Positions 51,925 to 60,264 of a stretch of DNA of 64,000 nucleotides are shown piece after piece. A model generated the notes under the pieces. The model was not told the origin of the DNA, did no database searches, and was given only the letters and a program-made list of their open reading frames with translations. How positions within the stretch are numbered: position 1 is the stretch's first letter; each line of letters begins with the position of its first letter. The position numbers were made by a program, and so were the translations under genes. Location of the stretch: contig NZ_JAUMIT010000001.1 in NCBI RefSeq assembly GCF_030519655.1, positions 868,001 to 932,000 of the forward strand, read 5' to 3'. The stretch is from Wenyingzhuangia gilva (GTDB lineage Bacteria > Bacteroidota > Bacteroidia > Flavobacteriales > Flavobacteriaceae).

Positions 51925-53607
51925 TTATTCTACTACGTATATATAATCTCCAGTTTCTTCGTCTAGAATTACTCTAAACTCTTCTATTGCGCTACTACCT
52001 ACATAAGTTAATGCAGATACAGCATATTGTGTTCCTACTTCAGTTTCTGGAAACTTATCTTTTAAGAATAAGTTTAAAGCTACCAATACTTGATGGTCAG
52101 ACCAATAGGCTTCTCCTCCAGGTCTTCTGTCAAAGTTTTTGTATTGACCTGCGCTGACTAATTGAGAAGCATAGTCTGCATCACTTTTTAAAGAAGATTC
52201 AGAAATCCATACAAAATCATCACTTGTTAAGCTGTATACAATTGGATTGTCTGATACCCATGTTCCTTTTTTATTGATAAATCTAATTTCAGTTTCAGTA
52301 CTAGTTTCTGGCATGATCCAAGCTCCGTTTTCAAAGCTGTACAAATCAAATCTAGTTTGTACACCATTGCTAAAGTATTTGTATACAATTAATTTTTGAG
52401 TTCCTTCTGTAGCATACTCGTATTTTTTTGCTAATAAAGTAGGTAGGTAATCATCAGGAGAAATAGAGCTACTAAAGTTATTGTGTTCTCCTGGAGTTCC
52501 ACTTTCGGTACCCATTGCACCGTAATCCTTTGTTGTTAATTGGTAAGCTATTTCTGGAAAATTGTAATTAGAACCATCATAAATATAATAAGTTGTAAGA
52601 GTTTCTGTTGCTCCAGTATACGTATCTCCTTCTCCTTTTGTAATCGCTACATTTCCTATTAACCACCTAGTAGCATCACTGGTAGTAGAGTTGTATTTAA
52701 AGGCTATATGGATGTTTTTGTTATCATAAGCAGAAAAATCTACAATATCTGATGGAGTTAAAGAATTATTTGAATGGTATGCTCTGTTGGTAATGGTTAA
52801 TTCTTGCCAAGTTGCTGTGTTGATATCCCCAGTATAGTTTTCAGAAACCAATATTTTTAACAAACTTAAATCCGTACCATATCTTAAGTTTTCGTCTATT
52901 TGAAATTTTAAATCGGTTTCTCCTGTCAAATCAATTTTTGGAGAAACTAGCCAATCTTCATTTTCTTTAGCTCCACTCGCATATCCATTCATTGAAATAT
53001 TTCCAAAATTAGTTTGGTCTACCCAAGCTTGATCTCCTGTTACATTAAAAGGAGTCCAACCGTTAAAAGTTTCGTTCGTAAAATCAAAAGAAATAACTTC
53101 GCCAGCAGCAGCTAAAGAAGGTTCTTCAGTAAAGTTTGAGTAAGTAACTTTGTAATAATCTCCACTTTCTGATCCTGTTACTTTACTTGCAATAATAGCA
53201 GGTAATAGTTCAGCAGCACTTTCGTTCGGATGAAAAGCACCACTATTAGCTGTAGGATAATCTTCGGTTGTTAAGGTGACTTCTTCAGCATCAAATAAGT
53301 TGCTGATAATAGTGTTGTTGTCGTTATAAATATCTACCATTAATGCCGCTTTTGCTCCTGGAGAGTTAGGCAACACTTTGTTTAAAACAGTTGGGATTAA
53401 GGTTTCTGCTTGCTCAAAAGAAGTAAATTTTCCAGAGTTTAGATCTAATGTTTTAAAATCGTCTTCTGTTAAGGTGTATTTAATGTCTGTTTTAATTGGA
53501 GTTCCTACTTCTCCAATTTCATCATAAACATCTTCAAGGGAATCTTGACAAGAGAACAATAATACATTTGTTAAAATTGCTAGGGTTATGTGTTTTATAT
53601 TTTTCAT
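51925..53607 (-). CDS. Choice-of-anchor-J-type lipoprotein
   Basis: This 560-residue protein has a lipoprotein signal with LLFSC (Cys20). A cleaved-adhesin/choice-of-anchor J domain follows, seen from FDFTNETFNGWTPFNVTGDQ and ENEDWLVSPKIDLTG in the middle. Long acidic regions on both sides are of no known family. It lies 29 bases after the TonB receptor gene and is likely in its operon. Such receptor-lipoprotein pairs, with endonuclease nearby, appear in several flavobacteria by my recollection. A binding role for the receptor's substrate is likely but not proven. Confidence 0.75.
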   Translation of the reverse strand: MKNIKHITLAILTNVLLFSCQDSLEDVYDEIGEVGTPIKTDIKYTLTEDDFKTLDLNSGKFTSFEQAETLIPTVLNKVLPNSPGAKAALMVDIYNDNNTIISNLFDAEEVTLTTEDYPTANSGAFHPNESAAELLPAIIASKVTGSESGDYYKVTYSNFTEEPSLAAAGEVISFDFTNETFNGWTPFNVTGDQAWVDQTNFGNISMNGYASGAKENEDWLVSPKIDLTGETDLKFQIDENLRYGTDLSLLKILVSENYTGDINTATWQELTITNRAYHSNNSLTPSDIVDFSAYDNKNIHIAFKYNSTTSDATRWLIGNVAITKGEGDTYTGATETLTTYYIYDGSNYNFPEIAYQLTTKDYGAMGTESGTPGEHNNFSSSISPDDYLPTLLAKKYEYATEGTQKLIVYKYFSNGVQTRFDLYSFENGAWIMPETSTETEIRFINKKGTWVSDNPIVYSLTSDDFVWISESSLKSDADYASQLVSAGQYKNFDRRPGGEAYWSDHQVLVALNLFLKDKFPETEVGTQYAVSALTYVGSSAIEEFRVILDEETGDYIYVVE

Positions 53608-53636
53608 GTCTTTAAGTTTTTTAATTGTGATGAACC

Positions 53637-56171
53637 TTAAAAGTTGATTACAGAACTTACACTAAATGTTCTACCTACTCCGTAGTATACTCTTGCGTTT
53701 GCTGCAGTACCATCAATGTCGTCTGCACGTGTAATGTATTCTGTATCAAATGCATTGTACATTCTTGCCATTAATTTAGCATCTAAAGAACCAATTTTAA
53801 ATTTGTGTTGTAAGGATAAGTCTACTAAGCTGTAAGAAGGTACTTTCCAAGGATCAACTCCTTCTGAGTTTCTGTTACTAGGATCAAAGTCTGCATAAAA
53901 TCTGTCGTAGTAGTTAAAGTCCGCAAAAAGACTTGTGTTTTTTGTGATTTTGTATTGTGCTCCTAATGCAAGAGAAGTTTGTGCAGATCTACCTACAGGT
54001 AAGTCGCTAATTAAAATGTTAATTTCATCAATTACATTGTTAGATTCGTCTGTTAAAATTGCAGTTACATCATCTTGCCAAGTCCAGTCTCCTAAAGATA
54101 AAGCTCCTTTTAGCGTTAAAGTCTCTAAAGGTCTGTATTCAAAGTCGAATTCAACTCCTTGGTGTAAGGCGTTTACTCCTAATATATTGGCAAAAACAAC
54201 TCCTCCGTCATTTGGTAAAGATCTACTTCTTGTTTCTGTTCTATCGTTCCAAGCAGTTCTATAGATGTTTACGTTTGCAGCAAATTTGTCAGTTCTTAAT
54301 CCATATCCTAATTCTAAACTAAAGATTTTTTGATTTTCTGCATTTGCATTTGTTTGATCATTATCATTTGTAGGCCATATAGTGTTAAAGAAAGGAGCTC
54401 TTTCAAAATATCCACCGTTAAAGAATACGTTATGGTATGCATCTATTCTATAGTTAATACCTCCTTTTGCACCGTAACCTACAAAATTAATATCGTCTGT
54501 TTTTTGATTTGGATCTCCGTCTAATTTTGCAAAGTGATCTTCTCTTGCATAAACCGTGTTAGAAATATTAGCTGCTACAAAAGCTGTAATTTGATCGTAG
54601 TCATATTCTACTTGTGCAAAACCACCATAGGTTGTGTTAAAAGCAGTACTGTAGAAATCATATTTTTCTCCAACAGTAACTACGTTGTTTGGGTTGTTTA
54701 CGTTACCATCTAAATCAATAATGTATTCCCCTCCTAATAAATCTACCATTTCTTTACCACTACTTACTTTTGTGTATCTAAAATCTGCTCCAGCAGTAAA
54801 GTCTAACTCATCGTTAATTTCTAAGTTATAGTTTGTTAAACCTCCAGCCCAAGTATGATCGTTTGTACGAGATTGGATGTAAATACTAGATTCTGCATTG
54901 GCTTTGTTTTGTGCCACAACTTTATCTAAGTCTACAGGAGAGTATTCATTACCAAAACGGTATTCTGCACTATCTAAATCTCCACTGTTTGGACCTTCTT
55001 CAAAGTTTACACCTCCATCACCTTTACTGTAATATACAGAGGTAGATAACTTACTCTTTTCGTCAATTTTCCAATAATGGTTAAGAGATGCAATTGGTTT
55101 GTGAAAAAAGTTAGAACTTAAACTGTATTCTTGACCGTTTCTATATCCCCAGTTTTTGTTGGTTTTTCTTTCTCTATCACTTTCTCTAAATTGTTGAATT
55201 GTTAGCATGTCAAATCTTTGTCCGTGACTTTGAGGAGCTCCAGTTACAAAGAAAGTTAACTTATGTTGATCATTTAGTTTTTTAGAGATACTAGTAAAGT
55301 AAGACATTGCTTCAAAAGAAGTTCCGTCTACATATCCCTCTCCAGTAATTCTGTCTGCATATGCAGTTACAGCAAAACCGTTATCCATTAAACCTGTAGA
55401 TAATTTTAAACCGTATTTTTGATATCCATCATTTCCTAGACCGTATTCAAATCTCCCTCCTTTTTCAGCTTCTGTAGATTGAGTGATAATGTTAATGGTT
55501 CCTCCAATAGATGGAACTGCAAGTTTAGAAGCTCCTAAACCTCTTTGGGTTTGTGTAGAAGCTGTAACGTTACCAATACCCGCCCAGTTAGACCAGAATA
55601 CTCTACCGTCTTTTGCTGCGTTTACAGGTACTCCGTTTATAACTACGGCAACATTTTCAGAATTAAAACCTCGCATGGTAATTTCACCATCACCAAAACC
55701 ACCTCCTGCACGAGTTGTGAATACTCCTGGAGTAGATTTTAAGATCTCTACAAATTCTTGATTACCTAGTTTTTGTTCTATTTCTTCTTTGCTAATTGTA
55801 GAGTAGGCTACTGGTGTTTTTCTATCTATAGCTCTTGAAGAAAAAAGAACTACTTCATTTAAGTCAACAGACGAGCTTTTTAAAACAACATTAAGTTTTT
55901 TTGTACCAATATTAAAAGAAACTTTTTTTGTTTGATAACCTATTGAAGATATTTCCAATTCCCCAGATGTGGTTGGTACTTGTAAATCAAATTCCCCATT
56001 AAAATTTGTAAATGTTCCTTTGTTTTCGGAATTCACTATTTTAATAGAAGCAGCGGGTATTGGTAGATCAAATTCATCCTTAACCAATCCTGTGATTGTT
56101 TTTGAATTTTGTGCCGATACGTTTATTGTAGTTGATACAACAAAGGCAACAAATAAAATTAATTTTTTCAT
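53637..56171 (-). CDS. TonB-dependent receptor of the nuclease locus
   Basis: This 844-residue outer-membrane receptor has a signal peptide (ending NVSAQ). A carboxypeptidase-like domain follows (about residues 25-105, EFDLQVPTTSGELEISSIGY), then a plug (VEILKSTPGVFTTRAGGGFG, GEITMRGFNSENVAVVINGV) and a barrel. No SusD-like gene follows; a choice-of-anchor-J lipoprotein does. A three-copy TTAACC/TTTACC/ATTACA repeat at 11-base period lies upstream. It could import nucleotides, oligonucleotides or phosphate-rich fragments. The substrate is inferred only from the nuclease neighbours. Confidence 0.88.
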   Translation of the reverse strand: MKKLILFVAFVVSTTINVSAQNSKTITGLVKDEFDLPIPAASIKIVNSENKGTFTNFNGEFDLQVPTTSGELEISSIGYQTKKVSFNIGTKKLNVVLKSSSVDLNEVVLFSSRAIDRKTPVAYSTISKEEIEQKLGNQEFVEILKSTPGVFTTRAGGGFGDGEITMRGFNSENVAVVINGVPVNAAKDGRVFWSNWAGIGNVTASTQTQRGLGASKLAVPSIGGTINIITQSTEAEKGGRFEYGLGNDGYQKYGLKLSTGLMDNGFAVTAYADRITGEGYVDGTSFEAMSYFTSISKKLNDQHKLTFFVTGAPQSHGQRFDMLTIQQFRESDRERKTNKNWGYRNGQEYSLSSNFFHKPIASLNHYWKIDEKSKLSTSVYYSKGDGGVNFEEGPNSGDLDSAEYRFGNEYSPVDLDKVVAQNKANAESSIYIQSRTNDHTWAGGLTNYNLEINDELDFTAGADFRYTKVSSGKEMVDLLGGEYIIDLDGNVNNPNNVVTVGEKYDFYSTAFNTTYGGFAQVEYDYDQITAFVAANISNTVYAREDHFAKLDGDPNQKTDDINFVGYGAKGGINYRIDAYHNVFFNGGYFERAPFFNTIWPTNDNDQTNANAENQKIFSLELGYGLRTDKFAANVNIYRTAWNDRTETRSRSLPNDGGVVFANILGVNALHQGVEFDFEYRPLETLTLKGALSLGDWTWQDDVTAILTDESNNVIDEINILISDLPVGRSAQTSLALGAQYKITKNTSLFADFNYYDRFYADFDPSNRNSEGVDPWKVPSYSLVDLSLQHKFKIGSLDAKLMARMYNAFDTEYITRADDIDGTAANARVYYGVGRTFSVSSVINF

Positions 56172-56312
56172 TTTTAAAATTTAAGATATAGTTGAGGTGT
56201 AAAACTATAAGCTTAAAAACAGAGAGATGAAAATTTCGTTTTATCTAAAGTATAAGGTTATGTAAAGTAAATATTGATACAGTGTTACCAAATAGTATAT
56301 TCCTTACTTATA

Positions 56313-56340
56313 TGTAATTAATTGGTAAACAAAAGGTTAA
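56313..56340 (-). promoter_or_regulatory. PhoP/PhoB-like triple repeat before the nuclease-locus TonB receptor
   Basis: The minus strand reads TTAACC (56335-56340), then TTTACC (56324-56329), then ATTACA (56313-56318). The spacing is 11 bases each time. These are degenerate versions of the TTAACA repeats near the PhoBR-like pair. Confidence 0.5.
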
Positions 56341-56430
56341 TTATAAACATAGGTTAATAATTATTAAGAATAGTAAAACTTTGTGTGTAATTGATTTCAT
56401 GGTCTGTTACGTCGTAAAGTTGAAGTAAAT

Positions 56431-56470
56431 AAAAAACCCGAATACAAAATAAATTGCATTCGGGTTTTTT
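56431..56470 (-). terminator. Terminator of rpmA
   Basis: Aaaaaacccgaat pairs with attcgggtttttt around a 14-base loop, with T residues on the minus strand. Confidence 0.85.
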
Positions 56471-56490
56471 ATAAGTTAATCTTGTTTTTA

Positions 56491-56751
56491 TTAAGCCTCT
56501 ATAGGAGTAATAGAAACATAAGATTTGTTGTTTCTTTTCTTTTGGAATTCTACAATTCCGTCAACTTTTGCATGTAAAGTATGATCTTTACCCATGTAAA
56601 CATTTTCACCTGGGTTGTGAGTAGTACCTCTTTGACGTACTATGATGTTACCAGCCAATGCAGCTTGTCCACCAAAAATCTTTACACCTAATCGTTTCGA
56701 TTCTGATTCTCTACCGTTCTTCGAACTTCCGACACCTTTCTTATGAGCCAT
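56491..56751 (-). CDS. rpmA: 50S ribosomal protein L27
   Basis: This 86-residue ribosomal protein bL27 has [20 protein letters not shown] at the N-terminus, which reaches the peptidyl-transferase centre. [20 protein letters not shown] follows. The length is normal and the start is certain. It is 57 bases downstream of rplU and forms the normal L21-L27 operon. Confidence 0.98.
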   Translation of the reverse strand: MAHKKGVGSSKNGRESESKRLGVKIFGGQAALAGNIIVRQRGTTHNPGENVYMGKDHTLHAKVDGIVEFQKKRNNKSYVSITPIEA

Positions 56752-56808
56752 AATATTGTGTTTTTATAAGGTTATTTTTTTCTTTAATAATTTAGTTAGA
56801 CACTCAAA

Positions 56809-57120
56809 TTAAGCGTTGATCGCTTCAATTTGGATTTCAGTTAAATACTGACGGTGTCCGTTTTTCTTTTTGTAACCTTTTCTTCTTTTCTTTTTGAAGA
56901 CGATTACTTTATCACCTTTTAAGTGACCTAAAACTTTAGCTTTTACTGAAGCTCCTTCTATAGCTGGGGCGCCAATAGTAACATCACCATTGTTGTCTAC
57001 TAATAAAACGTTGTCAAAAGAAACTGAATCTCCTTCTTCGTTTTGTAAACGGTGAACGTATACTTTTTGATCTTGCGCTACTTTAAACTGCTGCCCTGCT
57101 ATCTCTACAATTGCGTACAT
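56809..57120 (-). CDS. rplU: 50S ribosomal protein L21
   Basis: This 103-residue ribosomal protein bL21 begins MYAIVEIAGQQFKVAQDQKV and has VFKKKRRKGYKKKNGHRQ near the end, the typical rRNA-binding tail. It precedes rpmA on the minus strand. A TATATTTG box lies about 40 bases upstream, consistent with strong expression. Confidence 0.98.
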   Translation of the reverse strand: MYAIVEIAGQQFKVAQDQKVYVHRLQNEEGDSVSFDNVLLVDNNGDVTIGAPAIEGASVKAKVLGHLKGDKVIVFKKKRRKGYKKKNGHRQYLTEIQIEAINA

Positions 57121-57157
57121 ACTTAATTATTTAAAATGCTTGTTAATAAAATGGACG

Positions 57158-57165
57158 CAAATATA
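57158..57165 (-). promoter_or_regulatory. TAnnTTTG -7 box of rplU-rpmA
   Basis: The minus strand reads TATATTTG 38 bases before the rplU ATG. Confidence 0.7.
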
Positions 57166-57265
57166 CATTTTATTTTTCAACAATATACAACTAAAAAATA
57201 TTTTTTTTAATCTTTATTATGCTGGTTTTTATATATTTACAGATAGCTATAAACCATTGTATTTG

Positions 57266-57937
57266 TTGAAAAGTATTTTTAAAATATTATTTTTAAGCTG
57301 TTGTTTCCCAGTGATGTTATCTGCACAAACCAGTGTAAAGGATATTGTTGATACTTATTTTAAGGCAATTGGTGGAATTGAACTGATCAATCAAGTGAAT
57401 ACTTTTTATTCAGTCTCGGAAACAGAAATTAATGGAGAAAAGCTTACCATTTATAACAAGCAGCAAAAACCCAACTTAAAATCTATAGTTATTAACAAAA
57501 ATGATAAGTTTTTATCTAAAAAAGTTTTTAATGGGGATACAGGTTATGAAATTATAGGGAAGGTTAAAAAGAATTATACCAAAGCCGAAATTTATAATAA
57601 AATAGATCAAGTGTCTATTTTTCCTGAATATTACTATTTAAAAAAAGCAGTTTTTTTAGGAAAGAAAGAGGTGATGGGTAGGATTTGTAATGTGCTAGGA
57701 GTTGGAGAAAAGAGAATTTTCTATGATGTGATTTCCGGATTAAAATTAAAAGGAAGCAATGTCAAATTGATAGATGGTCAAAAGATTTTACAAGAGACTT
57801 ATTATATAGACTATAAAGAAGTAAAAGGGATAAAATTTCCGGTTACTTATAGAAGTATTATTAAAGACAAAGAAATTATTTATAATGTAAGATCTATTTC
57901 TTTAAATAGAGACGTAACTATCTCTGATTTTGAATAG
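57266..57937 (+). CDS. Exported LolA-like protein (TTG start)
   Basis: This 223-residue protein resembles outer-membrane lipoprotein-sorting (LolA-like) domains of Bacteroidota: SVKDIVDTYFKAIGGIELIN near the mature start and a series of strands with charged loops. The start is probably TTG at 57266. That gives MKSIFKILFLSCC, with a signal peptide ending MLSAQ. The frame is open to 57140, but this would run into the rplU promoter and there is no ATG before the signal peptide. A true LolA role is not implied; such proteins usually have unknown envelope functions. Confidence 0.65.
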   Translation: MKSIFKILFLSCCFPVMLSAQTSVKDIVDTYFKAIGGIELINQVNTFYSVSETEINGEKLTIYNKQQKPNLKSIVINKNDKFLSKKVFNGDTGYEIIGKVKKNYTKAEIYNKIDQVSIFPEYYYLKKAVFLGKKEVMGRICNVLGVGEKRIFYDVISGLKLKGSNVKLIDGQKILQETYYIDYKEVKGIKFPVTYRSIIKDKEIIYNVRSISLNRDVTISDFE

Positions 57938-57958
57938 CTAAGGTTTATAAACTTTTGT

Positions 57959-57966
57959 ACCTTTGG
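57959..57966 (+). promoter_or_regulatory. TAnnTTTG -7 box of the HMA lipoprotein gene
   Basis: TACCTTTG lies 23 bases before the ATG at 57990. Confidence 0.6.
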
Positions 57967-57989
57967 GTTGCTTTATAAAGACATTTTAA

Positions 57990-58592
57990 ATGAAAATTAC
58001 CTCAAAATATTTATGTATTGCTTTCTTAGCATTCATAACATTATCAGCATGTAAACCATCTGATCAAAAAAACACAACTGAACAAACGGTTTTACCTGTA
58101 AAATTACAAACGGCTTCTTTAGATATTGAAGGAATGACTTGTGAAATAGGTTGTGCAAAAACTATTGAATCTAAAATTTCAAAAGTTGATGGTGTTACCG
58201 TATCAAAAGTTGATTTTACAGCAAAAAAAGGAACTTTTACTTATGATGCAAATAAAACATCAGAAGCTAATATTATCAATACCATTAATGGTTTGTTAGA
58301 TGGAAAAACTTATAAAGCAACGGTAGAAAAAACTTGTTGTACTAACAAGGAAACCAAAACTTGTACACAGGCTTGTGCAGATAAATGCGGACATAAAGTT
58401 GGAGAAGTTTGTGAGAGGTGTAGCGATAAAGAACAAGCTTGTTGTGCTGTAGAGAAATTAAAAGATTGCTCTAAAGAATGTGCAGAAAAATGCCATCACA
58501 AGGAAGGAGAATCTTGTAATCAATCTACTGGTAAAAATGAGGCTTGTAAAACGGGGTCTGAAAAATTGTGTTGTTCTGCAAAAAGTAAATAA
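57990..58592 (+). CDS. Lipoprotein with HMA domain and cysteine-rich (metallothionein-like) tail
   Basis: This 200-residue protein has a lipobox LSAC (Cys21) and then a heavy-metal-associated domain (residues 40-113) with GMTCEIGC (Cys51, Cys55). The two cysteines have three residues between them, not the usual two. A tail at residues 114-200 holds 16 cysteines in pairs and C-x3-C patterns, with several His, as in a metallothionein. It should bind copper or zinc at the outer face. It stands next to ctaA, whose product heme A serves copper-containing cytochrome oxidase, suggesting copper handling. Confidence 0.85.
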   Translation: MKITSKYLCIAFLAFITLSACKPSDQKNTTEQTVLPVKLQTASLDIEGMTCEIGCAKTIESKISKVDGVTVSKVDFTAKKGTFTYDANKTSEANIINTINGLLDGKTYKATVEKTCCTNKETKTCTQACADKCGHKVGEVCERCSDKEQACCAVEKLKDCSKECAEKCHHKEGESCNQSTGKNEACKTGSEKLCCSAKSK

Positions 58593-58668
58593 TTTATCCT
58601 AATAAGTTTTTGTTTGTAAGGAATGATTTTTGTGGTTAAATAAAGTCATAAAATTGAAAATCAAATAA

Positions 58669-59700
58669 ATGAAGTTGAGTTTATCCAAAACATTAAATAT
58701 AGCAATTATATCTGTCTATTTAATTTTTCTAGCAGGTTCTGTTGTTAGAATGACGGGGTCTGGAATGGGATGTCCGGATTGGCCTAAATGTTTTGGGCAC
58801 TATATACCTCCAACTTCTGAAGAACAATTAACTTGGAAACCCAATACGCCTTTTAAGAAAGGATATATCATTATTTATAATGATGCTCTTTTTGTGGCGA
58901 ATAGTAGTTTAAAAACAGGTTCAGAATTTAATCCAAAAAACTGGTCAGCGTATAAAAAACACGAATATGCACAATTTAATGTGTATCATACTTATACCGA
59001 ATATGTAAACAGATTGGCCTCGGTACTTGCTGGTTTTGTGTTTTTAATTCTTTTATGGAAAGTTACTTTTAATCCATTAAAAAGGAGGGGAGTTGCTCCA
59101 TTGGTATACGTTGCTTTTTTAGGAATGTTGTTTGAAGCTTGGCTGGGTAAAATTGTGGTTGATAGTTTTTTAACACCATATATTATAACCCTACATATGA
59201 TTGGTGGCTTGTTAATTATAGGTCTTTTGTTAAGGGCTAAGTTTTTGTTAAACGCAAAACCATCATTTAGTAATAAGTACAGCAAAACTTTCCATAGATT
59301 ATTGTTGATTTCTTTGTTAATGATGATTGGTCAAATTCTTTTAGGAACGCAGGTAAGACAGTATGTTGATGAACAGGTTAAGTTGTTTGGTTTTGAACAA
59401 AAAGAGTTCAGATTGCTAAATCCTAGTTTTAAATTCTACTTTCACAGGTCTTTTACCATTGCAATTGTCTTGATAAATGCCTTTTTATATTGGGTAAATC
59501 AAAAATATAATTTAGGATTTAAAGCGGTTAAATACGTGGTTTTTTTATTGGTATTTGAAGCGCTTTCGGGAATTTTAATGTATTATGTTCATTTCCCTTT
59601 TGGAACACAAGCAGTACATTTATTAACAGGAGCAATATTGTTTGGAGTATTACTTTATATGCTTTTTACTTCTTTTAGATTAAAAAGATTTTCTTCTTAA
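58669..59700 (+). CDS. ctaA: Heme A synthase (CtaA/COX15 family)
   Basis: This 343-residue membrane enzyme oxidises heme O to heme A for cytochrome oxidase. Motifs are RMTGSGMGCPDWPKCFGHYI with a Cys pair near residue 35, QFNVYHTYTEYVNRLASVLA with a His, TLHMIGGLLIIG, a second-half FHRSFTIAIV and VHLLTGAILFG with another His. Eight helices are visible. CtaB is not near. It overlaps the convergent gldD stop by four bases. Confidence 0.95.
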   Translation: MKLSLSKTLNIAIISVYLIFLAGSVVRMTGSGMGCPDWPKCFGHYIPPTSEEQLTWKPNTPFKKGYIIIYNDALFVANSSLKTGSEFNPKNWSAYKKHEYAQFNVYHTYTEYVNRLASVLAGFVFLILLWKVTFNPLKRRGVAPLVYVAFLGMLFEAWLGKIVVDSFLTPYIITLHMIGGLLIIGLLLRAKFLLNAKPSFSNKYSKTFHRLLLISLLMMIGQILLGTQVRQYVDEQVKLFGFEQKEFRLLNPSFKFYFHRSFTIAIVLINAFLYWVNQKYNLGFKAVKYVVFLLVFEALSGILMYYVHFPFGTQAVHLLTGAILFGVLLYMLFTSFRLKRFSS

Positions 59701-60251
59701 TTTTTCCATTCCAAAGTTTCAATTAACTTTTCTATATCTTTTTTGATGTAATCAATGGCAGGTAAAATAGAATCGTAATTAGGATGTGCATCAAAATATA
59801 GGGCTCCACTTATAAAATGTTTGGTAGAATCTGTAGCTTGGAATTGAATGCTTGAGGCAGCGTTTCCAGAAACTTCAAACAACTTAGCATATACTTTTTT
59901 ATTACGGTTTTCGTATGGGTGCATCTCAATATTATCTGCTTTTAAAGCGTGCTTATAGGTAAGTTTTTCAGCATCAGTAATTAGTTGAGCTAAATTGTTG
60001 TCAACTTTTTGATACGTCATATTGATGTCTGCTTTTAATTTAGGGTAATGCAAATCTGACCATAAATTATCATGAACATTTAAAATTGCTTGATCAGAAT
60101 ATTTAAAGGTATAAGGTAATTTACTATTGCTATTTTGATAATTTGCCTGATTATAATTTAGTTTTAAATAAGCATGGGGTTTTGGAGTCACATCGCTCTC
60201 ACAACTGATAAAAAGAAAGGAAAGGCTTAAAAAAGTTGAAAATAATTTCAT
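59697..60251 (-). CDS. gldD: Gliding motility lipoprotein GldD
   Basis: This 184-residue lipoprotein has a signal peptide with FISC (Cys17) and then the GldD-type region PHAYLKLNYNQANYQ and ALKADNIEMHPYENRNKKVY. GldD is required for gliding and T9SS-dependent secretion in flavobacteria, where it sits in the membrane complex. ATG 60251 is preferred; an alternative ATG at 60272 would overlap gldE by eight bases and spoil the signal peptide. It follows gldE on the same strand and ends on a shared TTAA with ctaA. Confidence 0.92.
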   Translation of the reverse strand: MKLFSTFLSLSFLFISCESDVTPKPHAYLKLNYNQANYQNSNSKLPYTFKYSDQAILNVHDNLWSDLHYPKLKADINMTYQKVDNNLAQLITDAEKLTYKHALKADNIEMHPYENRNKKVYAKLFEVSGNAASSIQFQATDSTKHFISGALYFDAHPNYDSILPAIDYIKKDIEKLIETLEWKN

Positions 60252-60264
60252 TAAAAAAGTGCTT

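Larger units (their letters stand above)
56172..56490. other. 319-bp noncoding region between the TonB receptor and rpmA
   Basis: It holds the receptor's control region with the PhoP-like repeats (56313-56340) and the rpmA terminator (56431-56470). No open frame of note or RNA-like fold is seen otherwise. Confidence 0.7.

Noticed and set aside
53935-54264. Plus-strand frames inside the TonB receptor gene
   Set aside because: They are antisense to a long, convincing receptor gene and have no start signals.
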